Shown: piece after piece, positions 1 to 6,948 of the stretch | Position numbering within the stretch: the stretch's first letter is position 1 | How the letters are laid out: every line of letters begins with the position of its first letter | The notes under the pieces: model-generated | The model's database searches: none | The model's input: the letters and a program-made list of their open reading frames with translations, nothing else | Told to the model about the DNA's origin: nothing | Assembly: GCA_025927515.1 (NCBI GenBank) | Contig: JAICLG010000113.1 | Location: 1 to 9,086, forward strand | DNA length: 9,086 nucleotides | Direction of reading: 5' to 3' | DNA from: Hyphomicrobium sp. | GTDB lineage: Bacteria > Pseudomonadota > Alphaproteobacteria > Rhizobiales > Hyphomicrobiaceae | Program-made: the position numbers and the translations under genes

Positions 1-157
1 ATCGCTAATGATCGGGTCTTCCGTTACTGAGACTTGCAGCATCTTCAAACGTCGCTGCGCGGAGAAAGCGGATTAACAGGATCGCGCCATCACGCGTCCA
101 TTCGTCAGATGAAATCAAGAACACACGCACCCAAGGCTGTTTAACAAGGAGATCTTC

Positions 158-601
158 ATGAAAAAGTTGGCTTTGGTCTTTGCGTCTCTGATGCTTGTAT
201 TCGGGCCGGGACTCGGTGTGGCGCAGGAAAAAACCGCCGCCACTCTCTACAAAAAGCCTGGCTGTCTCTGTTGTGACGCCTACGCAGACTACCTTCGCGC
301 CAACGGCTTTCACGTCACGGTCGTGGAGCATCCGAACATGACAATGATCAAGAAGACGTACGGCGTTCGCCAAGATCTCGCAGGATGTCATTCAACTGTT
401 ATCGGAAAGTACGTCATCGAGGGTCACGTGCCAGTCGGCGCGATCAAGCGGCTTCTCGCAGAGCACCCCGACATCAAGGGAATTTCGCTGCCTGGCATGC
501 CACAAGGATCGCCTGGCATGTCGGGGACCAAAGAAGCTCCTTTCGAAGTCTTATCCATCACTGACAAAGATGGACCCGCCCCGGTCTATACGAAGGAGTA
601 G
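158..601 (+). CDS. DUF411 family secreted cysteine/metal-binding protein
   Basis: A 147-residue exported protein of the DUF411 family, a group often found beside copper-handling genes; its biochemical role is not established. An N-terminal signal peptide (MKK, then hydrophobic residues 4-20) probably ends after VA at 21-22. The mature part opens with a thioredoxin-like strand followed by CLCC (Cys36, Cys38, Cys39), then a Cys77-His78 pair, which together could bind a soft metal such as Cu(I). A Met/Gly/Pro-rich stretch (GMPQGSPGM) lies near residues 113-121. The ATG has a good ribosome binding site, AAGGAG at 146-151. The length is normal for the family and the frame is intact. The next small gene begins 7 bases after the stop, so the two were probably co-transcribed. 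Family assignment is firm; copper binding is inferred. Confidence 0.9.
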   Translation: MKKLALVFASLMLVFGPGLGVAQEKTAATLYKKPGCLCCDAYADYLRANGFHVTVVEHPNMTMIKKTYGVRQDLAGCHSTVIGKYVIEGHVPVGAIKRLLAEHPDIKGISLPGMPQGSPGMSGTKEAPFEVLSITDKDGPAPVYTKE

Positions 602-608
602 GCCGACG

Positions 609-744
609 ATGAACGATGGCGTGAGTGGAATGATTTGGGGGATTGGCGCCCTGGGGTTGTTCCACTGTGGTCGTGCTCGCTCTTCTCATCGCCGCGCTGA
701 TCGAAGATTTCTTCTGTAAGTGTGGATCGACCAGCGGAGACTAA
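609..744 (+). pseudogene. small single-span membrane protein, frameshifted
   Basis: ATG 609 is preceded by AAGGAG (593-598), which overlaps the end of the DUF411 gene. The unshifted frame gives 36 residues ending at TAA 717-719 with a meaningless basic tail. Removing one G from the GGGG run at 653-656 gives a 44-residue protein: a Gly/Met-rich start (MNDGVSGMIWGIGALG), one hydrophobic helix (STVVVLALLIAALI) and a cytoplasmic-like tail with Cys-Lys-Cys. That is the layout of small one-helix proteins often found next to copper-resistance genes. I infer either a recently broken gene or a homopolymer sequencing error. The function is unknown. Confidence 0.5.
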
Positions 745-933
745 CCGTCCGTCATCAGGATGCGCGGCTGGTGGCTAGAGATCTTCACCCTCTCTGCCCC
801 CGCGATGTCGGATACCGCAAATGCTGCGCAACTGATGTTGAAGTGCAGCTCCGCCCGCGACGGCGTGGAATGACACATGCGGCACAGCAATCCTTCCGCA
901 ACAAATATACGTAAGCCCCGGCACCTTCAAATT
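745..933. other. convergent intergenic stretch without a convincing gene
   Basis: The stretch separates the plus-strand DUF411 pair from the minus-strand chrA. A short plus-strand frame starts at ATG 760 and ends at TGA 871-873 (37 residues, MRGWWLEIF...). A one-base shift near 870 would continue it as a hydrophilic reading ending with SPGTFKFYGEGP. This could be a relic of a third small gene, but I recognise no family. No T-rich hairpin terminator is visible for either side. Confidence 0.3.
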
Positions 934-2148
934 TTACGGAGAGGGTCCCAGACTGACCGAGAGGACAACGGTCGCGGCCGCCAGCAGCACGACGACGATC
1001 CACGGTGGGGCGCGCCAGACGGTCAACAATGCAAAGCCGGTGAGAGCGAGAGCGAAGTCCCGGGACTCATGAATGGCGCTGGTCCATACGGGATTGTAGA
1101 GCGCAGCGCCGAGAATCCCGACCACGGCGGCATTGGTGCCGCGCATGACGGCCTGAGCGCCGGGCCGCAGGCGCAAAGCATCCCAATACGGTAACGCGCC
1201 GATGACGAGTAGCAGACCCGGCAGGAACACGGCCGCAAGGCACAGCGCAGCGCCTAAAAAACCGTTCGGTGTGGGCGTCATGGCGGCGCCGAGATAGGCC
1301 GCGAATGTGAATAGAGGCCCCGGCACCGCCTGCGCTGCGCCATAGCCTGCGAGGAATCGATCGGCACTGATCCAGCCGGGCGGGACAACTTGCGCCTCTA
1401 GTAGCGGCAGGACGACATGACCGCCGCCGAACACCAGTGAGCCGGCGTGATAAAAAGAATTGGCAAGCGCGATCCCATGCGCTCGTGTCAGCGCAGCCAG
1501 CAGCGGCAGGCCCGCAAGAAGCGCAAAGAAGATCATAAGCGCGCCTATGCCGACGCCACGTGATACACGAAACGCCAGATGCCCGTTCGGCGCGGCGCCG
1601 CCGCTTCGGCACAGCCAGTAGCCGGCAACTCCACCAAGAACGATCGCCGCTATCTGCGCAAACGAGCCACCGAGAAAGACAATCACCATGAGGGCGGCAA
1701 GCGCGATACCCGCGCGCGTTTTGTCAGGCGTCAGGGTGCGCGCCATGCTCCACACGGCCTGCGCCACGACGGCGACCGCGACGATCTTGAGACCGTGGAT
1801 CAGGCTTGTGCCAAGTGGCCCATTGAACGCGGGGGCAGCCAGCGCGAAGGCGATGAGGAGAAACGCCGACGGCAACGTGAAGGCGCACCAGGCGGCCAGC
1901 GCTCCGAGCGGCCCTCCGCGCAGCAGGCCGAGTGCGAATCCGATCTGGCTTGAGGCCGGACCCGGCAGAAACTGGCACAGCGCCACAAGATCAGCGAAGT
2001 CGGCTTCGCCAAGCCACTTCCTGCGCGTCACGAGTTCATCGCGAAAATAGCCGAGATGCGCTATCGGCCCGCCGAAGGAAGTCAGTCCGAGTTTGAGGAA
2101 CACGCGGAACACCTCGCCCGGCGATGCGGTACGCGTCTTCGGTTGCAA
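934..2148 (-). CDS. chrA: chromate transporter ChrA (CHR family)
   Basis: A long-chain chromate efflux protein of the CHR superfamily, an inner-membrane carrier that exports chromate from the cytoplasm. From TTG 2148 it is 404 residues, the normal size, with two homologous halves. The first half carries FGGP (25-28) followed by GYFRDEL and the signature QFLPGPASSQ (59-68). The second carries FGGGHVVLPLLE (240-251) and QAVPGPLFTFAAYLG (273-287). About ten hydrophobic segments are visible. The open frame extends upstream to 2319, but those 57 extra residues are basic, lack family similarity and are the out-of-frame reading of the padR gene, so I reject them. TTG 2148 lies just inside the downstream end of padR (stop at 2153-2155), which suggests translational coupling. 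GTG at 2118 or 2106 are less likely starts. Its regulator is broken, so expression may be constitutive or lost. Confidence 0.88.
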   Translation of the reverse strand: MQPKTRTASPGEVFRVFLKLGLTSFGGPIAHLGYFRDELVTRRKWLGEADFADLVALCQFLPGPASSQIGFALGLLRGGPLGALAAWCAFTLPSAFLLIAFALAAPAFNGPLGTSLIHGLKIVAVAVVAQAVWSMARTLTPDKTRAGIALAALMVIVFLGGSFAQIAAIVLGGVAGYWLCRSGGAAPNGHLAFRVSRGVGIGALMIFFALLAGLPLLAALTRAHGIALANSFYHAGSLVFGGGHVVLPLLEAQVVPPGWISADRFLAGYGAAQAVPGPLFTFAAYLGAAMTPTPNGFLGAALCLAAVFLPGLLLVIGALPYWDALRLRPGAQAVMRGTNAAVVGILGAALYNPVWTSAIHESRDFALALTGFALLTVWRAPPWIVVVLLAAATVVLSVSLGPSP

Positions 2149-2152
2149 TTCG

Positions 2153-2468
2153 TCAGCGGCGGGGGCGGTTGGGGATGACTTCACGCACCAGCTCCTGCAA
2201 TTCCTTGCCCGCCGCACCCAGCGCCTGCACCCCGTAGGGCGTTGCCCTATAAAATTTGGCGCTGCGAGCCGCCACGCTTGACGATCCGTGACGTCAGATA
2301 CCTTTGCGCTCCAGCGCATGCAACATCGGATAAAGTGTGCCCGGACTGATCTTGTAGCAGTGCCGCGCCAACTCCTCGATCATCCGGTTGCCGTAAAGGT
2401 TCGCCCTCGGCGGCGTGATGCAGCACGTGCAGACGGACAGGTCCGGAAAGGAGTTCCCGATGCTCCAT
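2153..2468 (-). pseudogene. PadR-family transcriptional regulator, multiply frameshifted
   Basis: On the minus strand, ATG 2466-2468 begins MEHRELLSGPVRLHVLHHAAEGE, the usual start of short PadR regulators paired with chrA. The match then jumps frame three times. After GEGE (about 2400) one extra base leads to LYGNRMIEELARHCYKISPGTLYPMLHALERKG, with the PadR signature SPGTLYP. A lost base at about 2295 gives YLTSRIVKRGGSQRQIL. Another indel at about 2250 restores RATPYGVQALGAAGKELQELVREVIPNRPRR and a stop at 2153-2155. Reassembled, it is about 105 residues with a winged helix and a C-terminal helix, a normal family length. No single frame makes a working repressor. Neighbouring chrA is open throughout its 404 codons, so this looks like true decay rather than generally poor sequence, though the read data would decide. 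Confidence 0.75.
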
Positions 2469-2588
2469 TGCTTGCAGACCCCACGCTACGCTCCACACTC
2501 GAAAATCGATATCCGCAACGGAGTATAAAGGCCGCCAGTTATCTCCTGCAATTGCCTGAAGCCAGGCGCCGGTTTCTAATCTGCCCTG

Positions 2589-2621
2589 CAAGTACGCCGG
2601 AAGGGTGATCCGGCGTACTTG
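2589..2621 (-). terminator. perfect 13-bp hairpin after the TonB receptor gene
   Basis: CAAGTACGCCGGA (2589-2601) and TCCGGCGTACTTG (2609-2621) are exact reverse complements around a 7-base loop. The hairpin begins 11 bases past the receptor stop codon. It is G+C-rich and strong, but no T-run follows on the minus strand. It may therefore stabilise the mRNA 3' end or act with Rho rather than as a classic intrinsic terminator. Confidence 0.55.
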
Positions 2622-2632
2622 GCCCGTCGACC

Positions 2633-4915
2633 TCATAGCGGCGTCTGAAGGCTGACCATGAACGTGCGCGGCGTTCCGAGGTAAGCGGTGTTCGCGCCAG
2701 GGCTTCCGACAATATTGCCGTCGGCAATCGATGAAAAATAATAGACGTCTCCGACGTTGAGCACTTGGAAGCGAGCCGTCACAGGGTGGTTGTTGAGAGT
2801 TCCTGTCGCGCGCAGTCCTAAATCGACCGTTGCATAGGGCGGCGCAAACGAATTGTTGGTATTGGTCGCCGCTCTCTCCCCCTCGGCATGAACGGCGCCG
2901 GTGAACGCGAGGCCATGCAGAATGGCCGGATGGTAATCCAAGGCAATATCAGTTTTGACGAACGGGACACCGACAACCAGTCCGTTTTCAGTTAACGGGT
3001 TGCCGGTATCCTGCAGTCTCGCGTCGATGTAGGTCACACCGCCGAACACCGAAAGATCCTTGGTAATATCGCCCTGAACGAAGAACTCGGCGCCAAGGTT
3101 GCGCTGTGTGCCGACCACCCCGAAAATGTTCGAATCCGGATCGGTCGCCGCAAGCGGACGCGTCATGCGAAAGACATCTACGGTCGCGAGCAGGCTCGGC
3201 GTGATGGCGTATTTGATGCCAAGCTCGTACTCCTCGTCATGATAGGGAGCGAGAAACTGGTTGACGTTGGCTGTCCCGGCCGGAGCTGCCTCGCCGGGTT
3301 CGACACTGTTGGCGTATGTCGCGTAGGCCGTGATGTTTTGGACAGGTTTATAGATCAGGCTGACGGTAGGACTGATGATGCCGTTGGCGTCGTTCTCACT
3401 GTTCACGGCACCGGTTTTTGAATAGCTCTCTGAGTGCAGGAAGGAGGTGCTGACGACGCCTTGCACCGCCCATTGATCGTTGAAATGGAATGTGTCGCCG
3501 GTGACGATCGTCTGGTTGGTCAAGACTCCGGATTTGTATTGTCCGCCATTGTGCGGGATGGGTTGTGTCGGGAAGACCACCGGGTCAGCTAGGTTCGCGC
3601 TGCCGAGCACGGTGGCTATGGAGTTCCTGTAAGAATACTGACCGTTGATGTATCCGTTAGTGCCGATCGTCAGCTCGTTATTGAAACCGGCCCAGTTAAA
3701 ACGTCCGTTTAACGACGCGGTGTTGCTGCCAATGGTAAAATGCGGAACCGCGTTGAAGTTTTTTGTAACCGTATAATTCCCGAGATTGTCCGTTAGCGTA
3801 TTGGTGATGCCGAACAGGTTGCGGACGGCATTCTGATAAAGGCCGCCAATCTCGAAATTCCAATCGTTGTTGATCCTGTGCTTGATCTTGACGAGGCCCG
3901 TATCGGTGATGAGGTCCGTACCCGCGCCCGGTTGCCCGTAGCCAAGCCTGGTCGAATCGACAGCTTTAGGCAGTACTGGGAAGTTCGGTTTGCCGAAATA
4001 GACGAAGCTGCCCGGAAGGCCGGTGACGTTGGTTTCATAATGGCTGAAATTCGTTTCGATGACGGTGTCGTGGTCGAGATGAAAATCCAGGGCGCCGCTC
4101 GCGAGCGTCCGGTTCGTTTCGCTTTCCGGCGCGTAGCTCTCGCCTTCGCCATGAACGATATTGATCCGGTAGCCGACCCTTCCATCACGCGTGCGGCCGC
4201 CCGCATCGAGGTTCTCTGTAAACACTGAATTGGAATCGTAGCTCTCCGTGAACTTCGCAAACGTTGTGTCGGTCGGACGTTTCAGCACGTAGTTGAACAC
4301 GCCAGCCGGCGTAGCAGGTCCGTAAAGCGCACCGGCCATGCCGTTCAGCACCTCTATGCCAGCGAGATTTTCGGCTGGAATGGCGGTTGTGCCGATGATG
4401 TTGAGGCCGTCGAGCCGTGTAGCCTGAACGACGCTGCCTTGGAAACCGCGCGACTGAGGGCGCGAGACCTCAAAACCTTGCTGGTTCCTGATCTCGACCG
4501 AAGGAAGCATGCGCAGAGTGTCGTTCACGGTCTTCAACTGCAGGTTTTCCATCAGATCCTGAGGAACAGCGGTGACCGAAAACGGGGTATCGAGCACCTT
4601 CTGACTTCCGAGAGGCCCCATGCTAACGACGTCGGGATTGTATTGGGGGTTGGTCGCAGCGTTATGGACGCCCACAACTTGGCCGCTCGTTTGTGCGCCG
4701 GTCGGTGGTGCGGGAGTGGATTGTTGCGCGGTCAGCTTCTTCTTATCTTTTGAGGGATTTTTTTGCTTAGATGCATTCTTGCGATGCGGACCGGTTTTTG
4801 ACTTTGCGACATTGACTGTGACGGGCGGTAGAGGCGTCTCCTGAGCGTGGGCAACCCCGACAGCCTCCGAAACAAAACCCGCCAACAAAATACCGGCCGC
4901 AACCACACGCTTCAT
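2633..4915 (-). CDS. TonB-dependent siderophore-type outer-membrane receptor
   Basis: A 760-residue outer-membrane beta-barrel that would import a ferric siderophore (or another chelate) using TonB-ExbBD energy. I start it at ATG 4915, behind a purine-rich GGGGGGCTGA and giving a clean signal peptide (MKRVVAAGILLAGFVSEAVGVAHA, residues 1-24). The ATG 20 codons upstream would bury that signal. After the signal come a TonB-box-like LPPVTVNV (29-36) and a very Lys-rich linker (about 37-60). The plug spans about 100-220, with DTPFSVTAVPQDL near 109, a SRGFQGS element and GVFNYVLKRP. The rest is a barrel of alternating Tyr/Phe-rich strands. The C-terminus is TFMVSLQTPL, ending in Leu where most barrels end in Phe or Trp. 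It resembles the FhuE/FpvA/FcuA group. No sigma/anti-sigma pair or siderophore gene is adjacent, and I saw no clear Fur box. The substrate is unknown. Confidence 0.9.
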   Translation of the reverse strand: MKRVVAAGILLAGFVSEAVGVAHAQETPLPPVTVNVAKSKTGPHRKNASKQKNPSKDKKKLTAQQSTPAPPTGAQTSGQVVGVHNAATNPQYNPDVVSMGPLGSQKVLDTPFSVTAVPQDLMENLQLKTVNDTLRMLPSVEIRNQQGFEVSRPQSRGFQGSVVQATRLDGLNIIGTTAIPAENLAGIEVLNGMAGALYGPATPAGVFNYVLKRPTDTTFAKFTESYDSNSVFTENLDAGGRTRDGRVGYRINIVHGEGESYAPESETNRTLASGALDFHLDHDTVIETNFSHYETNVTGLPGSFVYFGKPNFPVLPKAVDSTRLGYGQPGAGTDLITDTGLVKIKHRINNDWNFEIGGLYQNAVRNLFGITNTLTDNLGNYTVTKNFNAVPHFTIGSNTASLNGRFNWAGFNNELTIGTNGYINGQYSYRNSIATVLGSANLADPVVFPTQPIPHNGGQYKSGVLTNQTIVTGDTFHFNDQWAVQGVVSTSFLHSESYSKTGAVNSENDANGIISPTVSLIYKPVQNITAYATYANSVEPGEAAPAGTANVNQFLAPYHDEEYELGIKYAITPSLLATVDVFRMTRPLAATDPDSNIFGVVGTQRNLGAEFFVQGDITKDLSVFGGVTYIDARLQDTGNPLTENGLVVGVPFVKTDIALDYHPAILHGLAFTGAVHAEGERAATNTNNSFAPPYATVDLGLRATGTLNNHPVTARFQVLNVGDVYYFSSIADGNIVGSPGANTAYLGTPRTFMVSLQTPL

Positions 4916-4975
4916 TGTTTTCAGCCCCCCGCTAAATTTCTCTATTGGCTCCGCAGAGGATTGATAGAGATACAT

Positions 4976-5497
4976 GGCTCGTTATATCCATACGACTATA
5001 CCGGGTATTCGCGATATCTCTTTTATGCAACAGCAGAACCTTCGCGTGGAATCCCATCTGTCTCCGCTATGCGATCATCGGAAACATCTATAATCAGCGG
5101 ACAGCAGGTCGGTGCTGCGCGTTTGGAAATGCGGCTGCTGGAACAAACGGTCGTTGAGGCGCTCGCGATAAATTGGGACGGGAGAGAGCGTGCGTCTCAG
5201 ATCATCCACCCAGCGACGTGGATCGAAGTGACCGCAATGTCCTCACCGAGACTTGAGCAAGCATCTAATACACGTGGCGTGACGACGGCATTCGGCACAG
5301 CATGAGGTGCTCAAGGAGCTTTCCGCCGCCGACAGGGAGAGGTCACGGCGAGTCGTCTTTTTAATTGGAAAATGGGGCAGTTGCCTGACGCTCGGTGGAT
5401 ACCGGGATCAGCAACTTGCTAAACTGGCATTCCGAAGGTATGTTATAAGTACTGGGCTCGAGTTTTATTATTTCAATTAGATTTTATAGGCGTTGCG
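4976..5497. other. 522-base gene-free interval between divergent genes
   Basis: The interval lies between the minus-strand receptor and plus-strand nsrR, so it should hold both promoters. The A+T-rich part near 4976-5060 is the likely receptor promoter region, but no confident -35/-10 pair, Fur box or Irr element was found. The middle (about 5070-5300) is G+C-rich and open in one plus-strand frame but lacks a plausible ribosome binding site or recognisable family. A GTG-started frame, 5307-5480 (57 residues, VLKELSAADRERSRRVVF...), is likewise unrecognised. Either could be a relic. The last 80 bases contain the nsrR promoter. Confidence 0.45.
5422..5449 (+). promoter_or_regulatory. possible nsrR promoter with weak NsrR-like dyad
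   Basis: TATAAG at 5444-5449 is a good -10 element ahead of nsrR. Immediately upstream, 5422-5444 reads AACTGGCATTC-C-GAAGGTATGTT, an 11-1-11 dyad with 7 of 11 symmetric positions and the same AAC...GTT ends as the stronger boxes downstream. By hand it matches 14 of 22 positions of the NsrR consensus I recall (AAGATGCATTT, one base, AAATGCATCTT). No good -35 sits at the correct distance. Autoregulation is inferred and this is the weakest box. Confidence 0.3.
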
Positions 5498-5959
5498 ATG
5501 CAACTTACGCTCCACGCGGATTATTCCCTGCGCGTTCTGATGTATGCGGGATTGAAGGGGAACGAACTCGCTACAATCTCTGAAATATCAGAGCGCTTCG
5601 ACATCTCGAAAAGCCACATCATGAAGGTGGTGCATCAGCTCGGCCAACTCGGCTATATTGAGACGGTCCAGGGCAAGAACGGCGGCTTTCGGCTGTTACG
5701 CAAGCCAAGTCAGATCAACATCGGCGCCATCATCCGAGACGTCGAACAAGAACTTCGCGTCATGGGATGTCTCCAGAAGCCTGGCTATTGCCGCATCCAG
5801 CCCGCGTGCATCCTTCGGCGCGCATTGCAGGAGGCGACGAACGCGTTTCTGTCCGTGCTTGACGAGTATTCGCTCGAGGATCTGATTCGGCCTACGCGTC
5901 CTCTTCATAGGCTCCTCGGTATAGAAGACCCGTCTCAATTCATCCGCACAGACCAGTGA
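5498..5959 (+). CDS. nsrR: NsrR-type Rrf2 family nitric oxide-sensing repressor
   Basis: A 153-residue Rrf2-family regulator. NsrR binds a [4Fe-4S] cluster that reacts with NO, releasing repression of NO/nitrite-response genes. The start MQLTLHADYSLRVLMY is the typical Rrf2 opening and places Asp8 where Streptomyces NsrR uses Asp as the fourth cluster ligand. The winged helix covers about 24-68 (ISEISERFDISKSHIMKVVHQL, then the wing GKNGGFRL). The cluster cysteines are Cys91, Cys98 and Cys104, followed by the family's C-terminal coupling helix. The spacing C-X6-C-X5-C is two residues longer in the first gap than E. coli NsrR. The ribosome binding site is weak (TATAGG, then ATG 5498). Dyads resembling NsrR boxes occur before this gene and before both downstream transcription units, which supports NsrR over IscR or other Rrf2 proteins. 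Confidence 0.88.
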   Translation: MQLTLHADYSLRVLMYAGLKGNELATISEISERFDISKSHIMKVVHQLGQLGYIETVQGKNGGFRLLRKPSQINIGAIIRDVEQELRVMGCLQKPGYCRIQPACILRRALQEATNAFLSVLDEYSLEDLIRPTRPLHRLLGIEDPSQFIRTDQ

Positions 5960-5993
5960 AGACTGCCAGAGGTGACGCTTTGGCCGGCCCATA

Positions 5994-6016
5994 AACATAC
6001 ATATGAATTGCATGTT
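5994..6016 (+). promoter_or_regulatory. NsrR-like operator (box A) before the TPR gene
   Basis: The half-sites AACATACATAT and AATTGCATGTT are separated by one G. They are symmetric at 8 of 11 positions and by hand match 17 of 22 positions of the recalled NsrR consensus. The box lies 14 bases before the TPR gene start and after the nsrR stop codon, a natural place for an operator overlapping promoter or leader. NsrR binding is inferred. Confidence 0.6.
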
Positions 6017-6030
6017 ATTGGAGATCGGGT

Positions 6031-6699
6031 ATGGAGAAGCATCGAACGTGGACGGACGAGCTTTTCATGAACTGGCGGCTTTTTTCCCAGCGATTATCGG
6101 TGTTGCTGGCCTTTGTAGCTTCGGGCGCAACGCTCAGCATAGTGATCATTATCGCGCTGACCCGCTCGACGCCGCTCAGCCTGCATCAGATCGCAGGCCC
6201 TTTGAACAGCGCAGTGGCCGTGGTGCCGGTCGCTCTGGACGGCGTTTCCGGTTTACCGCGGCTCTTTTCGAAAGATGGGGAAGGGCGACGCTGGGCTATC
6301 GTCGGTAGCGCCTTGCTCGAAGTTGGGTTGGTGTAGGCATGCATACCGGCTCTCAAGCTCGCGGTGGCTGCCGATAAAAACAATACGACGCTTCATGTCG
6401 CTTTGGGAGAAGCGTTGGCACTCTCCAATAACGGATGGATCACCGAATCTGCGAAAGACCAATTCGATATCGCCATCAAGGCAGACCCCAACGATTTGAT
6501 CGCAAGATTCTATATGGCGCATTGGTTGTTGCAGACGGGAAAGGCGAAGCTCGCCCTCGTCAAATGGGTTGGCCTGATGCGGACCGTTGGCGACGACAAG
6601 ATTTGGTATGATCGACTGTGGGAAGTGATGCCGAAGGCCGCAGATCAGATCGGCGTCAGCAGGCTCGCTTTAAAAGCGCTTTGCACCGCGAGTATGTGA
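6031..6699 (+). pseudogene. membrane-anchored TPR protein (CcmI/NrfG-like), interrupted by in-frame TAG
   Basis: ATG 6031 follows GGAG (6020-6023) at good spacing. The first 101 codons encode an N-terminal transmembrane helix (about residues 22-44) and the first half of a TPR (Trp88, Gly92, Leu95, Gly99). A TAG at 6334-6336 then stops the frame. The same frame continues without another stop to 6699: ACIPALKLAVAADKNN completes that TPR, and further repeats follow (ALGEALALSNNG..., DQFDIAIKADPNDLIARFYMAHWLLQTGKAKLALVKW), as in the C-terminal part of CcmI/CycH and NrfG cytochrome-c assembly proteins. The stop falls at TPR position 18, commonly Glu/Asp, so one GAG-to-TAG change would explain it. 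A GTG at 6364 could start the distal part alone but has no ribosome binding site. Full length would be 222 residues. Its place between nsrR and the cytochrome genes suggests help in maturing those haem proteins; this is inferred. Confidence 0.65.
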
Positions 6700-6762
6700 G
6701 GCGGCTTTACCCAATCGTACGGAAAGACCAGCTCCAACGTGCAAAGTGACGCGGGATTAAAA

Positions 6763-6807
6763 AACATTCATTTCATATGTTGCTTTTCTTCTGTGCGAGC
6801 GTAAAAC
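6763..6807 (+). promoter_or_regulatory. NsrR-like operator (box B) and possible ncg promoter
   Basis: 6763-6785 reads AACATTCATTT-C-ATATGTTGCTT. The left half is a strong match to an NsrR half-site (9 of 11) and the right half is weaker (7 of 11). A possible -35, TTGCTT (6780-6785), overlaps the box, and a weak -10, TAAAAC (6802-6807), follows after 16 bases. Binding at the -35 would block transcription. Both assignments are from pattern only. Confidence 0.45.
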
Positions 6808-6895
6808 CGCTCACACTTGTCAACCAGCGAAGTTCGGAGGGGCGCGTATATGGACCAAAACGCACCAAAAGAGTCCATTTCATTCGGAGAGTCCG

Positions 6896-6943
6896 ATGCG
6901 CGACGCATCAATTTTTTGGACTTTAAACATTCAAATTATATGA
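6896..6943 (+). CDS. possible 15-codon leader ORF coupled to the oxidase start
   Basis: ATG 6896 follows GGAGA (6886-6890) at 5 bases and encodes MRDASIFWTLNIQII, ending at TGA 6941-6943. That stop overlaps the favoured oxidase start codon (ATG 6940-6942) as ATGA, an arrangement typical of translational coupling. The oxidase ATG has no ribosome binding site of its own, which makes the coupling useful. It may be chance: the region is also open in the oxidase frame from a strong ribosome binding site before ATG 6850. Confidence 0.3.
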   Translation: MRDASIFWTLNIQII

Positions 6944-6948
6944 ATGTT
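6926..6948 (+). promoter_or_regulatory. near-perfect 23-bp palindrome (box C) over the oxidase start codon
   Basis: AACATTCAAAT and ATATGAATGTT flank a single T and are reverse complements at 10 of 11 positions, the most symmetric of the related boxes. It has the same 11-1-11 layout and AACAT/ATGTT ends as boxes A and B (15 of 22 matches to the recalled NsrR consensus). The ATG at 6940 lies inside it. It could be an NsrR operator (roadblock, or over a -10 such as TATGAA at 6939-6944 behind TTGGAC at 6916-6921). It could also act as an RNA hairpin masking the start codon. Confidence 0.5.

Noticed and set aside
5..391. Minus-strand 128-codon open frame
   Set aside because: Most of it is antisense to the well-supported DUF411 gene, it has no ribosome binding site and no recognisable family. 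The tail outside the gene (5-157) is too short to judge.
2149..2319. N-terminal extension of chrA by 57 codons
   Set aside because: It is the out-of-frame reading of padR: basic, without ChrA similarity, and it makes the protein longer than the aligned family start.
4847..5305. Plus-strand 152-codon frame across the receptor promoter
   Set aside because: It overlaps the receptor signal peptide region, has no ribosome binding site and resembles no family.
6850..6939. Oxidase start at ATG 6850 (or TTG 6817)
   Set aside because: The ribosome binding site before 6850 is strong, but this start would place about 40 polar residues before the hydrophobic signal core. Kept as an alternative, not chosen.
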